NCBI GenBank assembly: GCA_949318235.1
Contig: OX439131.1
Coordinates: forward strand, 49,043,422-49,107,421
Direction: 5' to 3'
Length of the DNA: 64,000 nucleotides
Source of the DNA: Ecdyonurus torrentis
Lineage: Eukaryota > Arthropoda > Insecta > Ephemeroptera > Heptageniidae
The notes beneath the pieces were generated by a model that worked only from the letters and a program-made list of their open reading frames with translations, was not told the origin of the DNA and did not search any database. Positions 11,093 to 23,930 of this stretch are shown one piece after another. The translations under genes and the position numbers were made by a program. Position 1 is the stretch's first letter; every line of letters begins with the position of its first letter.

Positions 11093-14000
11093 CTGGTCAA
11101 AAATCTTGCGCAAGATCTTGTCAACATCTTAAGCATATCTTGACAAGATATTTGAATCTTGCACAATCCATCTTGTCGTAAAAAATGTCTTGTGCAAGAT
11201 CTTGACGTCGTAAAATCTTGCCAAAAATTGATTGTTTGTCGAATGCTAGATGTTTGTCGAAAAATCTTGCAAAAATATCTTGTCAAGACTAGGCAAGATT
11301 TTTGAAATAAAATCTTGTCAAGACTATAGACAAGATTGTTTCAATAAAATCTTGCAGGAAATCTTTTCAAGACTATTTCTCGGGTACGCTCTCTAGCTGC
11401 ATCTTGGAATTTGCTTCTCAAGATGATATAGTGTGATATTATATTCTAAATGGACTCACTTAGATATATTACTCCAAAAATCCAGACGCAGCATTAATCT
11501 GGAAAATAGCTAGTATATTAATAAAAAGATGAAGCGTTTGATTTTTAATTGAGGAGAACCCAGAAATGATTTCAAGATGAGGCAGCTATCTATAAAACAT
11601 TAAGGGCTGTAAGCTGCAACCTCTAGTTAAACCTTAGTTATCTTTTTTTAATTGTTGCAACAATCAAAATAACAACTTAACTACGGTTTAACTAGTTAGT
11701 TAGTGTCGCAGCTTACGGGGGTAAAAAAAGTTCAATTTAAATAAAATAAGTTTGCTTATCCTGCATCGACATATTGATAATATGGCCCAGCAAGTCAGCA
11801 ATCTGGAAAAAGAAAATTAATATAATGAAACAAAAGGCACTTTAATAAGACTATACTTGTACTTGCTCTTTGCAATTTAGTAGTATATAATAAGGATATA
11901 TAACCATCCATTTGTTAATCACGTGTGGCTTAGCTAAAAAATATAACAAAAAACGATTTTGTTAAAAATATTTTTGCTTATTGAAAATCTGCAATCAAAT
12001 AGTATATTATCCTTCATGCACAAAAGCCAGCATTCTTGGAAGATTTTTTTTTTTAGTAAGTGCTCGTCCATCAATGTAGGAGTTTATCTGTCATTTATTC
12101 AGGATCTTGCCCTAATTCGAATAAAAAATTAACATTTTTTTTATTAATTACACTTTATAAGTGTACCTGATTTGCAATTTAGAATTAAGTACCGTATACA
12201 TCAATTATACAGTTGATGCCCAGGTCGCAATCTAAAACAGAATATTAAACAATGTTAACTTAAAAACGTGTGCTTGCATTCTGCAATATTAATCATCCAT
12301 TTCCATCAAGGTATAGTATTCTATATAATCTGGTTAATAAATTAATAAATAAAAATAGAAAAAAATTAAATTAGGTAATAACGCAAAAAAAAAGAATTAT
12401 AAATAAAAGATATTGTCCCCTGCATTAATGTAGGATTATATAAATATCAACTATTCAAGGCAGGGATCTAAAATCATAAATAATAATAATAATAATAAAT
12501 TAGCAGACACTATATTATATTAGGTATATAAGCTTGTTTCTAGCGTCTTAAAGGCAATATTCCATATCATATATATTAGTCCGATATACCGGATACTATA
12601 GTATAACTATAGAAAGAGAGAGAGGAGACGTCAATTAGACACTGCAGCACAGCAGATTGTAATCTGAAATAAAATAATAATTAAGAAAAACTGCTGGAAT
12701 ATCAATAAACGAGTATTCATTCAAAAGATTATCCAACGTATTCCAAAATTACAAAATTTTATATAAGAGTATATCAGCAGCCTGAAATAAAAAAGTTTCA
12801 TGCATATAAACTGGAAACAGCACAAGTATAAGCAAATAAGTTAAAATTATATATTTTAAAAAAATTATGCAAATTAAGTATATCACCTCCAGATTTTTTT
12901 ACATAAAAATTGATAGCTTCAATTCTTGAAAAATTTAAAGCTCGCGTCAATATTTTCATTATTTAAAAGCAACCTTATTTGCTTTTTGATCCAATCGCAA
13001 GATATATTTTTTTAAATCATGTTTTATTTCTTGCAAGATTAGCTCAAGATTTAAACCGCCGTTAAAATATCTTGCTTTAAGTATTGCAAGATCAGCCCAA
13101 GATTTAAACAGTTAATGAATCTTGCTTCGAATATTATAAGATCAGCTCAAGATTAAAACAGTTACGCAAATTCTTGCTTTGATTTTGACAAGATCAACTC
13201 AAGATTTTTGTTTTTAAGTGATGGCTGCCCCAAAATCGCATTTACATATAATTTTTAGTTAAAAAACGATATAAAAAACATAAACTCACCTCATCGAAAA
13301 GTCACAACGTTTTATATACCATCAATCTCACAACCATGAAATTGATTGCGCTCTATGTTGAAGGTTTCTCATGTCAAGCGTCGTCGTAAGTATGAAACAA
13401 AGACACGTTCATATTAGCGAAACATCTAAATTAACATGTGGAACGATTACTAATTATGTTTCTTACCTGTCAAAGTAATATCTTGGTCCATCAAGCACTT
13501 CACTATCACTCTTAATTACGCCACAAAAGTAAAACCACAGGAGCTAAAGGTCGGCGTCATTACCCATAGCGGCCATTATTTCCCATGATGCAATGCAATG
13601 GTACAGCACAAAAAAAAATCTTGCACAAGATATAATTAGGTTGAACAAGACAAGACAATATCTTACTCAAAATCCACAAGAAAATATCTTGCATGTTTTG
13701 AAAAATGCAAGATTTCAAAACTATGCTCTAATGCCAAGATTTTTTCTTGCAACTATAAATAGACTTTTGCTTATGAATCTTGTGAAAGATCCATAATTCT
13801 CAAATTAGTTGAATCTTGCAAGATACTTTATTATAAAAAATTTGCGTGAGATAAAATTTTGGGTATTATAGCTTAGGCAAGATTTTAACGTAGGTAAGAT
13901 AATAATTCTAGTAAAATATAAAATTTATTTTGCTCTAATTTCAAAATCTTACAATAATTAAATCTTGCAAGATATTTTCTTGTTAATATTTTGAGTAAGA

Positions 14001-14564
14001 CTTTATCTTGTGTTAATTATCTTGTGCAAGATTTTTACGTGAGTAAAAAAAATGTTTCTTGAACAAGATTAAAACATCTTGCATTAGTTCTATCTTGCAA
14101 GATATTTTCTTGTGAAATTTGACCGCAAGATAGTATCTTGGGGAAAAATATTCTTGCGCAAGATATTTTCGTACATAAAATCATTTTTTTTGCAGAAGCT
14201 AAAATTTATCTTGACCATATTTTACAAGATTTATGCCTTGACAAGGCTGTCAAATCTTGCGCAAGATATATTCTTGCCCATATGTTGATGTTGTGCAACT
14301 TTAATCTTCTTGTGTAAGATTTTTAACATCTTGCACAAGAAAAATGAATCTTGAAACCTAAATTTTATCTTGTACACGACGATATCATCTGCAAGATTAA
14401 TAACAAGATCTTGATCATAAAAACACTCAAGATTCTAAACTTTTGTAAGATCTTGAACAATCTTGCCTTACTTTTTCCATTTTTGCAAGATCTTGGCTAT
14501 CTTGAAGACATCTTGCAAGATCTTGAGTTGATCTTGCAAGAATCAAGGAAAGATTTTTGACCAG
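11093..14564. mobile_element. element E1 built from CTTGCAAGAT-type words
   Basis: The outer ends are inverted copies: CTGGTCAAAAATCT at 11093-11106 and its reverse complement at 14551-14564. The left 300 bp and the right 1.6 kb (12950-14564) are packed with ATCTTGCAAGAT, TCTTGTCAAGA and related half-palindromes at intervals of roughly 15-40 bp. The core (11400-12950) lacks these words. Nothing codes for protein; the open frames at 13593-13796 and 14351-14560 are word artefacts. No target duplication was found, so the class is unknown. E2 at 23931-25067 has the same construction. Confidence 0.6.
11604..11720. mobile_element. short palindromic MITE inside E1
   Basis: GTAAGCTGCAAC, then CTAGTTAAACC on the left; the inverse GGTTTAACTAG and CGCAGCTTAC on the right. 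Arms of about 45 bp flank a short AT-rich loop. Single copy in this window. Confidence 0.55.
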
Positions 14565-14805
14565 ATATATACTGTACTGTACACTTATTGTTTTAAGTTT
14601 TTATACGCGTATAAATTCAAATTTAATTACACTGCATGTTGTAATATACACTTAATGCAGAAATTTTCGAGAGTATACCACTCTCATCATGGACAGGTGC
14701 TTTGACACTGAGATTTTTAGACATATGTTTTTTTTTTTGAAAAAATAGGGGATATATACAAGGGAGGGGGGTATTACTTTTACTTTAAATTTGCGTGGGT
14801 GGAAG

Positions 14806-15180
14806 GGGGTAGCTGCTGTTTGTTGACCACGTGTGTTTCTATTTTTTCTTTTCTCTTCTTTTATGAGAAGGGGGTGCCAAAATGTGGAAATATTGAATGT
14901 TGGTTGACTTATTGTATCTATTCTTTTCATCATTTCTGCTGCTTCATGCAAATTTCTTTTTGTGTAATTTTCTTCTCTACCTAATATTTTAGAGCCTTCC
15001 CAATTCATTATGTGGTCAAAATTTGAAACAGAGGTTTTGCTACTTCCAATGTTTCTAAATTTTAATGTACGTACTTTTTATATGTTCTTTTATTCGATCA
15101 TTTAGTGTTCTATTTGATTGACCAATATATTCTTGAGGGCAATTTTTGCATGGAATATAATAGATTATATTTTTCTCTTC
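14806..15180 (-). pseudogene. GIY-YIG endonuclease domain remnant, Penelope-like
   Basis: Reading the minus strand from 15180: IIYYIPCKNCPQEYIGQ, then NRTLNDRIKEH, which is the start of a GIY-YIG nuclease as found at the C-terminus of Penelope-like retroelements. After internal stops and a frame change it continues FDHIMNWEGSKILGREENY, then KRNLHEAAEMM and FWHPLL, the usual second half of that domain (the R and the E of the EA step are present). No reverse transcriptase is next to it. At least two stops and one frameshift make it non-functional. The neighbouring 15190-15400 is an inverted partial copy of the same segment. Confidence 0.65.
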
Positions 15181-15189
15181 TATTCTTCT

Positions 15190-15400
15190 ATTCTATTCCA
15201 TGCAAAAATTGCCCGCAAGAATGTATTGGTCAATGAAATAGAACATTACATTATCGATTAAAAGAACATAAAAAGTACGTACAACAAAATTTAGAAACAT
15301 CGGAAGTAGCAAAACATGTTTCAAATTTTGACCACATAATGAGTAGGGAAGGCTCTAAAATATTAAGTAGAGAAGAAAATTACACAAAAAGAAAAGTTTA
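15190..15400 (+). pseudogene. inverted partial copy of the GIY-YIG remnant
   Basis: The plus strand here repeats the minus-strand sequence of 14955-15165: CATGCAAAAATTGCCCGCAA, the CAAGAATGTATTGGTCAATG block, AAAGTACGTAC and GAGAAGAAAATTACACAAAA. It encodes CKNCPQECIGQ before a stop. The centre of the inverted pair is near 15180. Inverted, 5'-truncated copies next to each other are a known habit of Penelope-like elements. Confidence 0.6.
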
Positions 15401-16085
<685 letters not shown>

Positions 16086-16569
16086 AATAAAAAATAATTA
16101 AAAAAAAATAATCTTACATATATAATGTCTGAACACTGAATTCCAACAATTCATCGAACAGTTTATGATGCGTTATATTCATCTATACAAAATTTTGAAG
16201 TGAACGTTAGATTTTGAGTCCAAAAAATAGAGTATTACTTGAATTCTATTATGGTTTCTGAAGCATAGGTCATCCATTTATAGATAACTATTTGCTTCTA
16301 TTGTTTATAATGTTAATTTAAAAATGGAAATAAAAGAATAAAAATTTTTCATGTTGTATATCAAAGTAGAAACTTTAACCAATTACTAATAACATTTTAC
16401 CTGCTTGTTTTTTACTGATGCTTGTCATATTTCTAAAATACGAGTATTATTTGTTGTTTGAAATAATTTATGGAACTTGATAACGTTCTTATGATTGGTA
16501 ATTTAAAAATTCATTTATGTTTGATTACAGGTATTTCTATAGAAAATTTAAAAACAACCTCAATAAATA

Positions 16570-17193
16570 ATGAATACCACAACCTTTCATAGAATGGAAG
16601 AAATAGACAAATACAGCTACAAAAACTTAAGTGAAGAAAGTAATATGATATCAATTGAAGATTATAAATACAACCAATTGACCGATGGAACAATTGAAAT
16701 TTCATTTAGGCGTATAACTGGAAAACACTTACATTGGTTTTCCATTCCTACATTTGGAATAATGTCACTTGCTCTCCTCATTAATCGTGGTGTTATACAT
16801 TTATTGGACGTTAAGGAAACTCATTGCTTTAAAACATCTGCCGAGCCAGAAAATCAACAACAAGAAAATAAAAAGGAAGAGGAAAAAGAAAAAGAAAAAT
16901 TAAGAGAAATTCTACGAAAAGAAATTGAGGAAGAATTACAAGAAAAGAAAAAACAGCAAGAATTCTTAAAATTAAAAAATGATGTAATACAATTAAAAGA
17001 AGATATAAAAGAAATAAAATTACTAGCCCAAAATGACAACAACTCCCAGTGTAACTTGGCAGATGTTCTTTGTAATACAGAGAAACTGTTGCAAGAGGCC
17101 CAAGATAAAATCAAAGCTCTAGAAATTAAAGAAATGCAGCGAGAATCAGAAGGTGCTATATTATACAACAAACAAATTGATCCTAATATATAA
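16570..17193 (+). CDS. hypothetical protein: one hydrophobic segment plus charged coiled coil
   Basis: 207 aa from ATG 16570 to TAA 17191-17193. I do not recognise the family. Residues about 56-78 (HWFSIPTFGIMSLALLINRG) form one hydrophobic segment, possibly a membrane anchor. Residues about 95-150 are a strongly charged coiled coil rich in K and E (KEEEKEKEKLREILRKEIEE), and a second helical region with QEAQDKIKALE runs near the end. A possible splice acceptor (gattacag at 16523-16530, or ctatag ending 16542) lies just upstream, so this may be the last exon of a longer gene. AATAAA-like signals occur at 17192 and 17222. The frame stays open for over 600 bp in very AT-rich DNA, which argues that it is real. 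A relation to the SecA-like gene 12 kb away is not supported by sequence. Confidence 0.55.
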   Translation: MNTTTFHRMEEIDKYSYKNLSEESNMISIEDYKYNQLTDGTIEISFRRITGKHLHWFSIPTFGIMSLALLINRGVIHLLDVKETHCFKTSAEPENQQQENKKEEEKEKEKLREILRKEIEEELQEKKKQQEFLKLKNDVIQLKEDIKEIKLLAQNDNNSQCNLADVLCNTEKLLQEAQDKIKALEIKEMQRESEGAILYNKQIDPNI

Positions 17194-17313
17194 ATAAATC
17201 CTCTCGTGTACCTCTTGTGGTAATAAAAAGTATGGCTTATTATTAAAAATTTAACATTTAAGTATCTACGAGTAGTATGTGCAGTTTTTAATTAAAGCAG
17301 TCAAAGTAATTAC

Positions 17314-17613
17314 TAGAGAGCGCAAAAATAGTCGATGATTTTGACAAAATAGTTGACTATATAGTCGATGATTTTTTGTGCAAATAGTGAATAAATAGTC
17401 GAATTTATACAAAAAAAAGGCAAAAAAAAAAGTCAACTTTATATATATATTTATAAAAATAAATAAGCGAAATGATTTTGTGATAGAAAAAAATTCAATT
17501 TAATGTTAAACAAAAATTTTAGTATCTAAATACTCAAATTAGTTTCATGTTTTGCTAATTTTAAAATAGTCGACGTAATAATAACAGTCGAAAAACTATT
17601 TTTGCACCTTCTA
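17314..17613. mobile_element. 300-bp hAT-like MITE with AATAGTCGA words
   Basis: Flanked by a perfect 8-bp target duplication GTAATTAC (17306-17313 and 17614-17621). Terminal inverted repeats are TAGAGAGCGCAAAAATAGT and TAGAAGGTGCAAAAATAGT. Subterminal regions carry AATAGTCGA/TCGACTATT words in both orientations. Non-coding. Confidence 0.8.
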
Positions 17614-17900
17614 GTAATTACGTTTGTCAACAATTTAAATAAGCTTCTTTTTTTAAGTAAATTTATTTCGTATGAAGGTACTTAGAGCTAGGATTTTTAA
17701 ACTGTTTATTGTATATAAAATAATAATATATTTAAAAAATGTAATTATCATGTTAGAAAACAGTTTTCAAAAATATTATAAGTAAATATTAAAAATTTAA
17801 GAATAAAAGTGAAAAAATTTAAATAATAATAATAATCAAATATTAATTAAAAATTCGGCAATTCCATGGATATATAAACAGGATAGGAAGCTATTGTTGA

Positions 17901-18091
17901 AAAAACGATCCCTTAATGATGTAATTCGAATTTTCGCCGCAAAAATGCAAGATTACAAAATTACGTATAAAAGTGGCGCTGTAGTCTGTGTGTGAATTTT
18001 AAAATTCACACACAGACTACAGCACCACTTACATTTTACATGTTGATTGTTGCGGTGAAAATTTAAACTACATCAACAAGGGTTCGTTTTT
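17901..18091. mobile_element. foldback MITE
   Basis: Arms of about 95 bp meet at a perfect inner palindrome, CTGTGTGTGAATTTT joined to its complement near 18000. Outer ends are AAAACGATCCCTTAATGATG and the inverse CATCAACAAGGGTTCGTTTT. Single copy in this window. Confidence 0.7.
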
Positions 18092-18708
18092 AGTATAAGG
18101 GCAATATAACACAGGAGCTCACGACCCTGGGTAATACTGTTTAAAAATTATAGAATAATTTAACTTTTAATGTACTCTTTTCCTAAAAAACAAATGTGTT
18201 GTTATTATAATTTGAATTCATCCTTCAAAGACTTGAAAACTTGTAATAACCATGTTGTCGTGCATATACTACCAAATTATTACGCTTTTGTCTTCATTTT
18301 TAAATTTTAGCAACTACAATTCTAGTTTACTACGGGTTCCATAACAGTTCTCAATATTTTCTTATCCTGGATTGTTTTGACTGTTTAAATAGTAATACAT
18401 TATTTCAATATTTCTTATTTATATAAATATAAGAAACAATTATTTTATTACACTGTTCAATCTCTGTCTATATTTTCCATTTTTGCTCCTATTTTTTTTT
18501 CCATCAAAAATCATACCTTGAGTTTGAAATTTTTTAACTAAATGTAACCGCTGTTATGTTAAATTATAAAATTGAATGCTAACTTTTTTAAATGATTTGC
18601 ATTGAATTTATCTTTCTCTTTCAGTCATAAATTGTTTTTATCGTACTGACTCGATAGTCTAGGATATGAGCGTATACGTTTGACTCGTATATACATGATG
18701 TTTCAAGA
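18092..18708. other. AT-rich spacer
   Basis: Nothing recognised. Confidence 0.4.
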
Positions 18709-20094
18709 TAAGGTTACTATACTTTAGGGTAGAATTGTATTTGTTTATTATTATTTTTTTAAATTGAGTTAAGGCTATACTGTACCCAAGAATGAATTCC
18801 AAAAACTAAATACCTCAAAAACTGTCGTCACATTAGAACGTCAAGGTACCGAAAAATGCCCCGTTCCTTATAATAATGAGTCTATATTATAATCCCGATT
18901 TTGGCCCACTTTGAATTTTTCAGTAGTTAAAAAAATTCTACTTTTTTTTGTCAAATTGTATTGAAAAATGATTTTTCAGATTTTTCTAGCATGAATTTCC
19001 TGAGAAAATATTATTGCAAATTGACTCGATCATGTTAATTTGAATGTTCAATTTTTTTTTCTTCGTGAATGCCTTGTTAAAATCTCTTAAAATGTAAAAA
19101 TTCTTTAAACTTAAATAGAACACACTAGTTTTTTTAGAAGCTGATTAAGAAAATTTTGCCCTCGGTTAGCTTGAAATTTTGTATGTTTTACGTGATAAAG
19201 GGGGTGTTTAGAGTACTCTAGAAGGGGGGAGTATACGCGATCCAGCAGAATTTTTAAAGCCATTTTATTGGTTGTTGAAATCGAGAATATTCAAATCTGA
19301 TTGGCTGACGTGCCCAAAATTTTCATTGTTGTCAGTCAATGTTATTTAAATGGGGGTTTTTTGGTTCTGAAAATGACCGTAAGTAATGGGAAAAAATGAT
19401 ATTTTGAAGACTCATAAAATTGTACCTAAACGTTGTCAAGTTATGAAATTTTCACAGATGAAACTTTATTATTTGGCGAAAAAAATAACATAAATTCAAT
19501 AGGCGCAATAATTCGCAAATACCGTTATTTAGTGCTCAATTTTGAACGCTTTTTTGAAAACGCTGTATTTTTGACGAAGCTATTATCGTGATAACAATGG
19601 CAAGTATTTTTTTTAAATTGTTTTATTTTTATTATATTTACTATAAATGTTCATAAATTTGATTTAAGCGATATTAAATTACGTTTTCTTTATAAATATA
19701 TGGAATTAGGTTGTTTATCGATATTAAAACATCATCAGTATATCGATTTTACGTAAATATAGTAGGCATAATATACACGAAACATCTCGTTTTTTTAACC
19801 TTTTCCCTAGTCCAGCTAGAGTAATGAAATTTGCGCTTTTTTTTTCATAAAAATAATTAGCATAAAAGTAGATTTAATCTTTTATCTCTATACCAGCAGT
19901 GTCGATTTTTGAAACTACGCTCGATCGCGAAACATAGATCAAAAATTAATTAAGTTGCACGTGTTTTTACTTATTTCTCCGCACTTAATTAATGTTTATT
20001 TTTTATTTACAATAACTTTTCATCATTCGTATACCTTTTTTTTTTTTTTTTCTTCTTCATTTATTGCATAGAATGATGTAATTACGCCCTATTT

Positions 20095-23000
20095 TCATGG
20101 CAATATAAGATGATTAATAAATGCGGTTTCTCCCAATATGATCTTTATACCCCTGAAGTGAAGACTGGAGTGTGCAGAGAGATGTAGAATGTATGCAAAA
20201 TAAACTTTTTACCTAATTAGTAACTATCTTTTGAAATACATCTTAAAATATTTAGAGCCATCGACCGTCCATACTTTGAAAAAGTACTATACTTTAGAGC
20301 TCGGAATAGTCCGTGACCCCGCGCGTAGTCCAAAAGTAGCGTTCAATATAAAACTTTGAATATCTCCTTGAGCTTGAGCGCTATTTAGATGCGCTATTTT
20401 ACCTCTAGATAAGCAAGATGTTTAACCTTTTTGTCATGCCTATGCGATTTTCAACCCTTAGGTTTTTTTACCCTTCAAGGGTTAAAGACCAAAAACACGA
20501 TTTTCAATATTATAACCTTTGCTATATGCTTTTATTTTTTATTTATTATTATTAATTTTTGTGAATTTCATTTCTGTGGTGTCTGAAAGTCATGTAGTAC
20601 CTCCTATTAAAACAATATGAAAAGAAATCTTTAAAAACCATGCCAATAGAAAATAGGGCGTAAAAATGATAAGAAAAAGAAGAAGAAGAAAAAAAAAAAA
20701 AAAAAGTAAATAACACGGAAAAGCAAAGCTTACCCAAAATAAATATTTGGTGCTGAAATCTTATTGCCAGGACCTTTCTCATAGGGCACATTGCGTTTTA
20801 GCTCTATATGACCCCCTGGAGGGTGTTTGGGGTGGGGTTTTCCACCCTATTATGATTCTAAAAACTTAAGTAAAAGTATTCGTGTCAGATATCGCTCTAG
20901 GCAAAATCGACCCCGCTGAGCTCGAATCCGTTGTCAGATTTTTGGTAGATGCCACCCCTATGGCGATAGGGGTGGGTTTTTATTCTGAAAACCGGGAAAT
21001 TTTTGGAAAATAAAGCAACATTAAATTGTAATAAAATGCAATATTTTCGTTAATCTAATTGCATATTCCAGTACCTCTGGTATGTTTTTAACATGAATCC
21101 TATGCATTTCCAGTTTATATCACTTTAAAGACGGTTGCAGGGTGCATTTTTCACCTTTATTTTATTATATTTTTTTTAATTAAATGATTGGGTTACTTTA
21201 ATTAAGAATGATATCTCACCAATCACCTAATTTATAAAAAAAGGTAAAAACAACAACCCCAGCTACCCTCTTTAAAGTGATTTAAACTGGAAATGCATGG
21301 GATTCATGTTAAAACCATACCAGAGGTACTGGAATATGCAATTAGATTAACGAAAATATTGCATTTTATTACAATTCAATGTTGCTTTATTTTCCAAAAA
21401 TTTACCTCTTTTGAGGATAAAAACCCACTCCTATCTCCTTAGGGGTGGCATCTACCAAAAATCTGACAACGGATTCGAGCTCAGCAGGGTCGATTTTGCC
21501 TAGAGCGATATCTGACACGAATACTTTTACTTAAGTTTTTAGAATCATAATAGGGTGGAAAACCCCACCCCAAACACCCTCCAGGGGGTCATATAGAGCT
21601 AAAACGCAATGTGCCCTATGAGAAAGGTCCTGGCAATAAGATTTCAGCACCAAATATTTATTTTGGGTAAGCTTTGCTTTTCCGTGTTATTTACTTTTTT
21701 TTTTTTTTTTCTTCTTCTTCTTTTTCTTATCATTTTTACGCCCTATTTTCTATTGGCATGGTTTTTAAAGATTTCTTTTCATATTGTTTTAATAGGAGGT
21801 ACTACATGACTTTCAGACACCACAGAAATGAAATTCACAAAAATTAATAATAATAAATAAAAAATAAAAGCATATAGCAAAGGTTATAATATTGAAAATC
21901 GTGTTTTTGGTCTTTAACCCTTGAAGGGTAAAAAAACCTAAGGGTTGAAAATCGCATAGGCATGACAAAAAGGTTAAACATCTTGCTTATCTAGAGGTAA
22001 AATAGCGCATCTAAATAGCGCTCAAACTCAAGGAGATATTGAAAGTTTTATATTGAACTCTACTTTTGGACCACGCGCGGGTTCACGGTCTATTCAGAGC
22101 TCTAGTACTTTTCCAAAGTATGGACGGTCGAATATGGCTCTAAATATTTTAATATGTTTTTCAAAAAGATAATTAGGAAGAAAGTTCCAGAGGTTCGGAC
22201 CCGTCAAAAAATTGTCGGGTCCGAAGACCCGGGTCCTGGACCCGTGATTTTTTTTTCGGGTCCGGGACCCGGGTCCGGACCCCTCAAAAATCTTCATCGG
22301 GTCTGGGTTCAGGTTTTCAATTAATCAATTAAATAATTTTTTATAAGTTCAATAAGTAAGAGCAGATTAAAATTTTTTGAAATAGAATTTAAAAAATTGC
22401 AGCAAGTTAAAAAAGAATGCAAATAATAATAATAAATAATCAATGTTTTGATTTGCTACATCTTGTCAATTAGCCAAATAAGAAACTTAGTATTATTACC
22501 TGTATATATTCATATTAATAAAATAATAATAATAAAAAAAAGTCATCATACAAGCTGTAAGTCAGCAACATTATTAATTTTAAAAAAATGCAGCTCCTAC
22601 AAGCTTTATAATTCAGGCGTATATTAATTTTTCTTCTTTCGGAACATAATGTTTTTAACATAATTTGAGGTATATAATTGAAAAAAAAATTTTTTTTAGT
22701 TTTTTTTAACGTACTGAAAGTTTAGAAAGAAGGTTTTATTGAAATTGCATAAAAATCTGGATAACTAGACTAAAACCTACTCTTACACATAGTTAAAAAA
22801 ATAAAATTTAAATAAAAAATCTTTCCAGATATTTAAACAAATTAAAATTTGTGTTGCATGCATGTATATGTTTCTGTGGCAAAAAAAAAAAAAAAAAAAA
22901 TCTAATACTAAACAAATTTACTTTATATTTTTTCATGTTTATGTACATTTCTTAATATTTCAATCAAAAAATTTTCAAACTCAACGAAAATTAGGGCTCG

Positions 23001-23215
23001 GGTTTTTGAACCCGTATTTTTCAAATGGGTCCCAAAAACCCGCCAAAAATCTCGGGTTTTGGAAGGTTTCGGGTCCGGGTCCGAACCCCTGAAAAGTTAA
23101 TTTTGCCTACATTCTACATCTCTCTGCAAAAACTCCAGTCTTCACTGCAGGGGTATAAAAATCAACATGTTATATTGGGAGAAACTACATTTCTTATCAT
23201 CTTATTTTACCATCA
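20095..23215. mobile_element. large inverted repeat (foldback), arms about 1.1 kb
   Basis: Left arm 20095-21170 and right arm 21238-23215 are near-identical inverted copies around a short loop at 21171-21237; the right arm is longer because a hAT-like element (22188-23091) sits in it. Landmarks present in both arms are TTGCCTAGAGCGATATCTGA, CCCCACCCCAAACACCCTCC and TCTAGAGGTAAAATAGCGCA, each with its inverse. The two mirror-image frames (20552-20791 minus, 21609-21809 plus) are copies of one non-coding sequence. Confidence 0.85.
22188..23091. mobile_element. hAT-like element D with GGGTCCGGACCC words
   Basis: Terminal inverted repeats CAGAGGTTCGGACCCG and CAGGGGTTCGGACCCG. Flanks GAAAGTTC and AAAAGTTA are an imperfect 8-bp duplication. 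The left arm of the surrounding foldback (near 20205) preserves the empty site. Both ends are filled with GGGTCC/GGACCC words. Non-coding. Confidence 0.7.
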
Positions 23216-23930
23216 AATAATGTATTTATTTCTTTCATGTATAATATTTCCTTTTCATGTGTTTAATGAATTAGTACCATTTATTAATAAGTATTGTATT
23301 GCAATAAAATTAAATATTTAGTATACACAACAAAAGTCTTTAGTTTAGCTTTCCAAACTGTGCCAGAGTCCAGACTTTCTATTGAAAATGGCTTTTTCTA
23401 TAGAAATTATAAAGTAAATTTTAATTTACATAAAAGAATTAATAATGTATTCAATTTATTAAGTATATTTCTTACACAATAAGTGCATTTTACGAATAGT
23501 ATCTTTTAAAAGAAAAATTAAAACAAACTCTCAAGTTTTATTAAGTTGATGCGTATAGTTGACTGTATATAAAAATGTTTCCTCAAAATAGCAAAAAATT
23601 GCATTTCTATGGTATATTATGTAAAGTAAAGGAAATAATAATCTATTTTTAATAAATACTTGTCGAGTTGTTAAAAATCAAATGTTAAAAATTTAACAAA
23701 TTATTATTTTTTTGATTATAATGTATAATAAACTTTTAAATTATTAATGAAATATTGATCAAATAATTTCATTTTTTTTTTCTTTTACAGATATTAAGAA
23801 TAATAGAAACATTGTTTCAAGTTATAACACTAAAACAATAATTTAAGATACATAAACTTGAGATTATCATTTTTAATCGAAGTATGTATACTTGTTGTGT
23901 ATTTATAAACAGTGGACAGCAAGCACAAGA

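Noticed and set aside
13593..14560. Small frames within E1
   Set aside because: Made of repeated CTTGCAAGAT words; no independent support.
11093..14564. CRISPR-like array
   Set aside because: The repeated words are short, variable, palindromic and irregularly spaced, with no constant repeat-spacer length and no cas genes; the host is eukaryotic.
16854..17171. Minus-strand 105-codon frame
   Set aside because: Shadow of the coiled-coil gene on the plus strand; its Ser/Phe richness mirrors the Lys/Glu codons.
20552..21809. Two nearly identical small proteins on opposite strands (MCPMRKVLAIRFQHQIFILG)
   Set aside because: They are the same sequence in the two arms of the foldback. The frame is short, poorly protein-like and spans a poly-T run.
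23294..23420. Possible exon VYTTKVFSLAFQTVPESRLS
   Set aside because: It has an AG before and GTAAAT after, but lies inside element B among transposon sequence with no partner exon.
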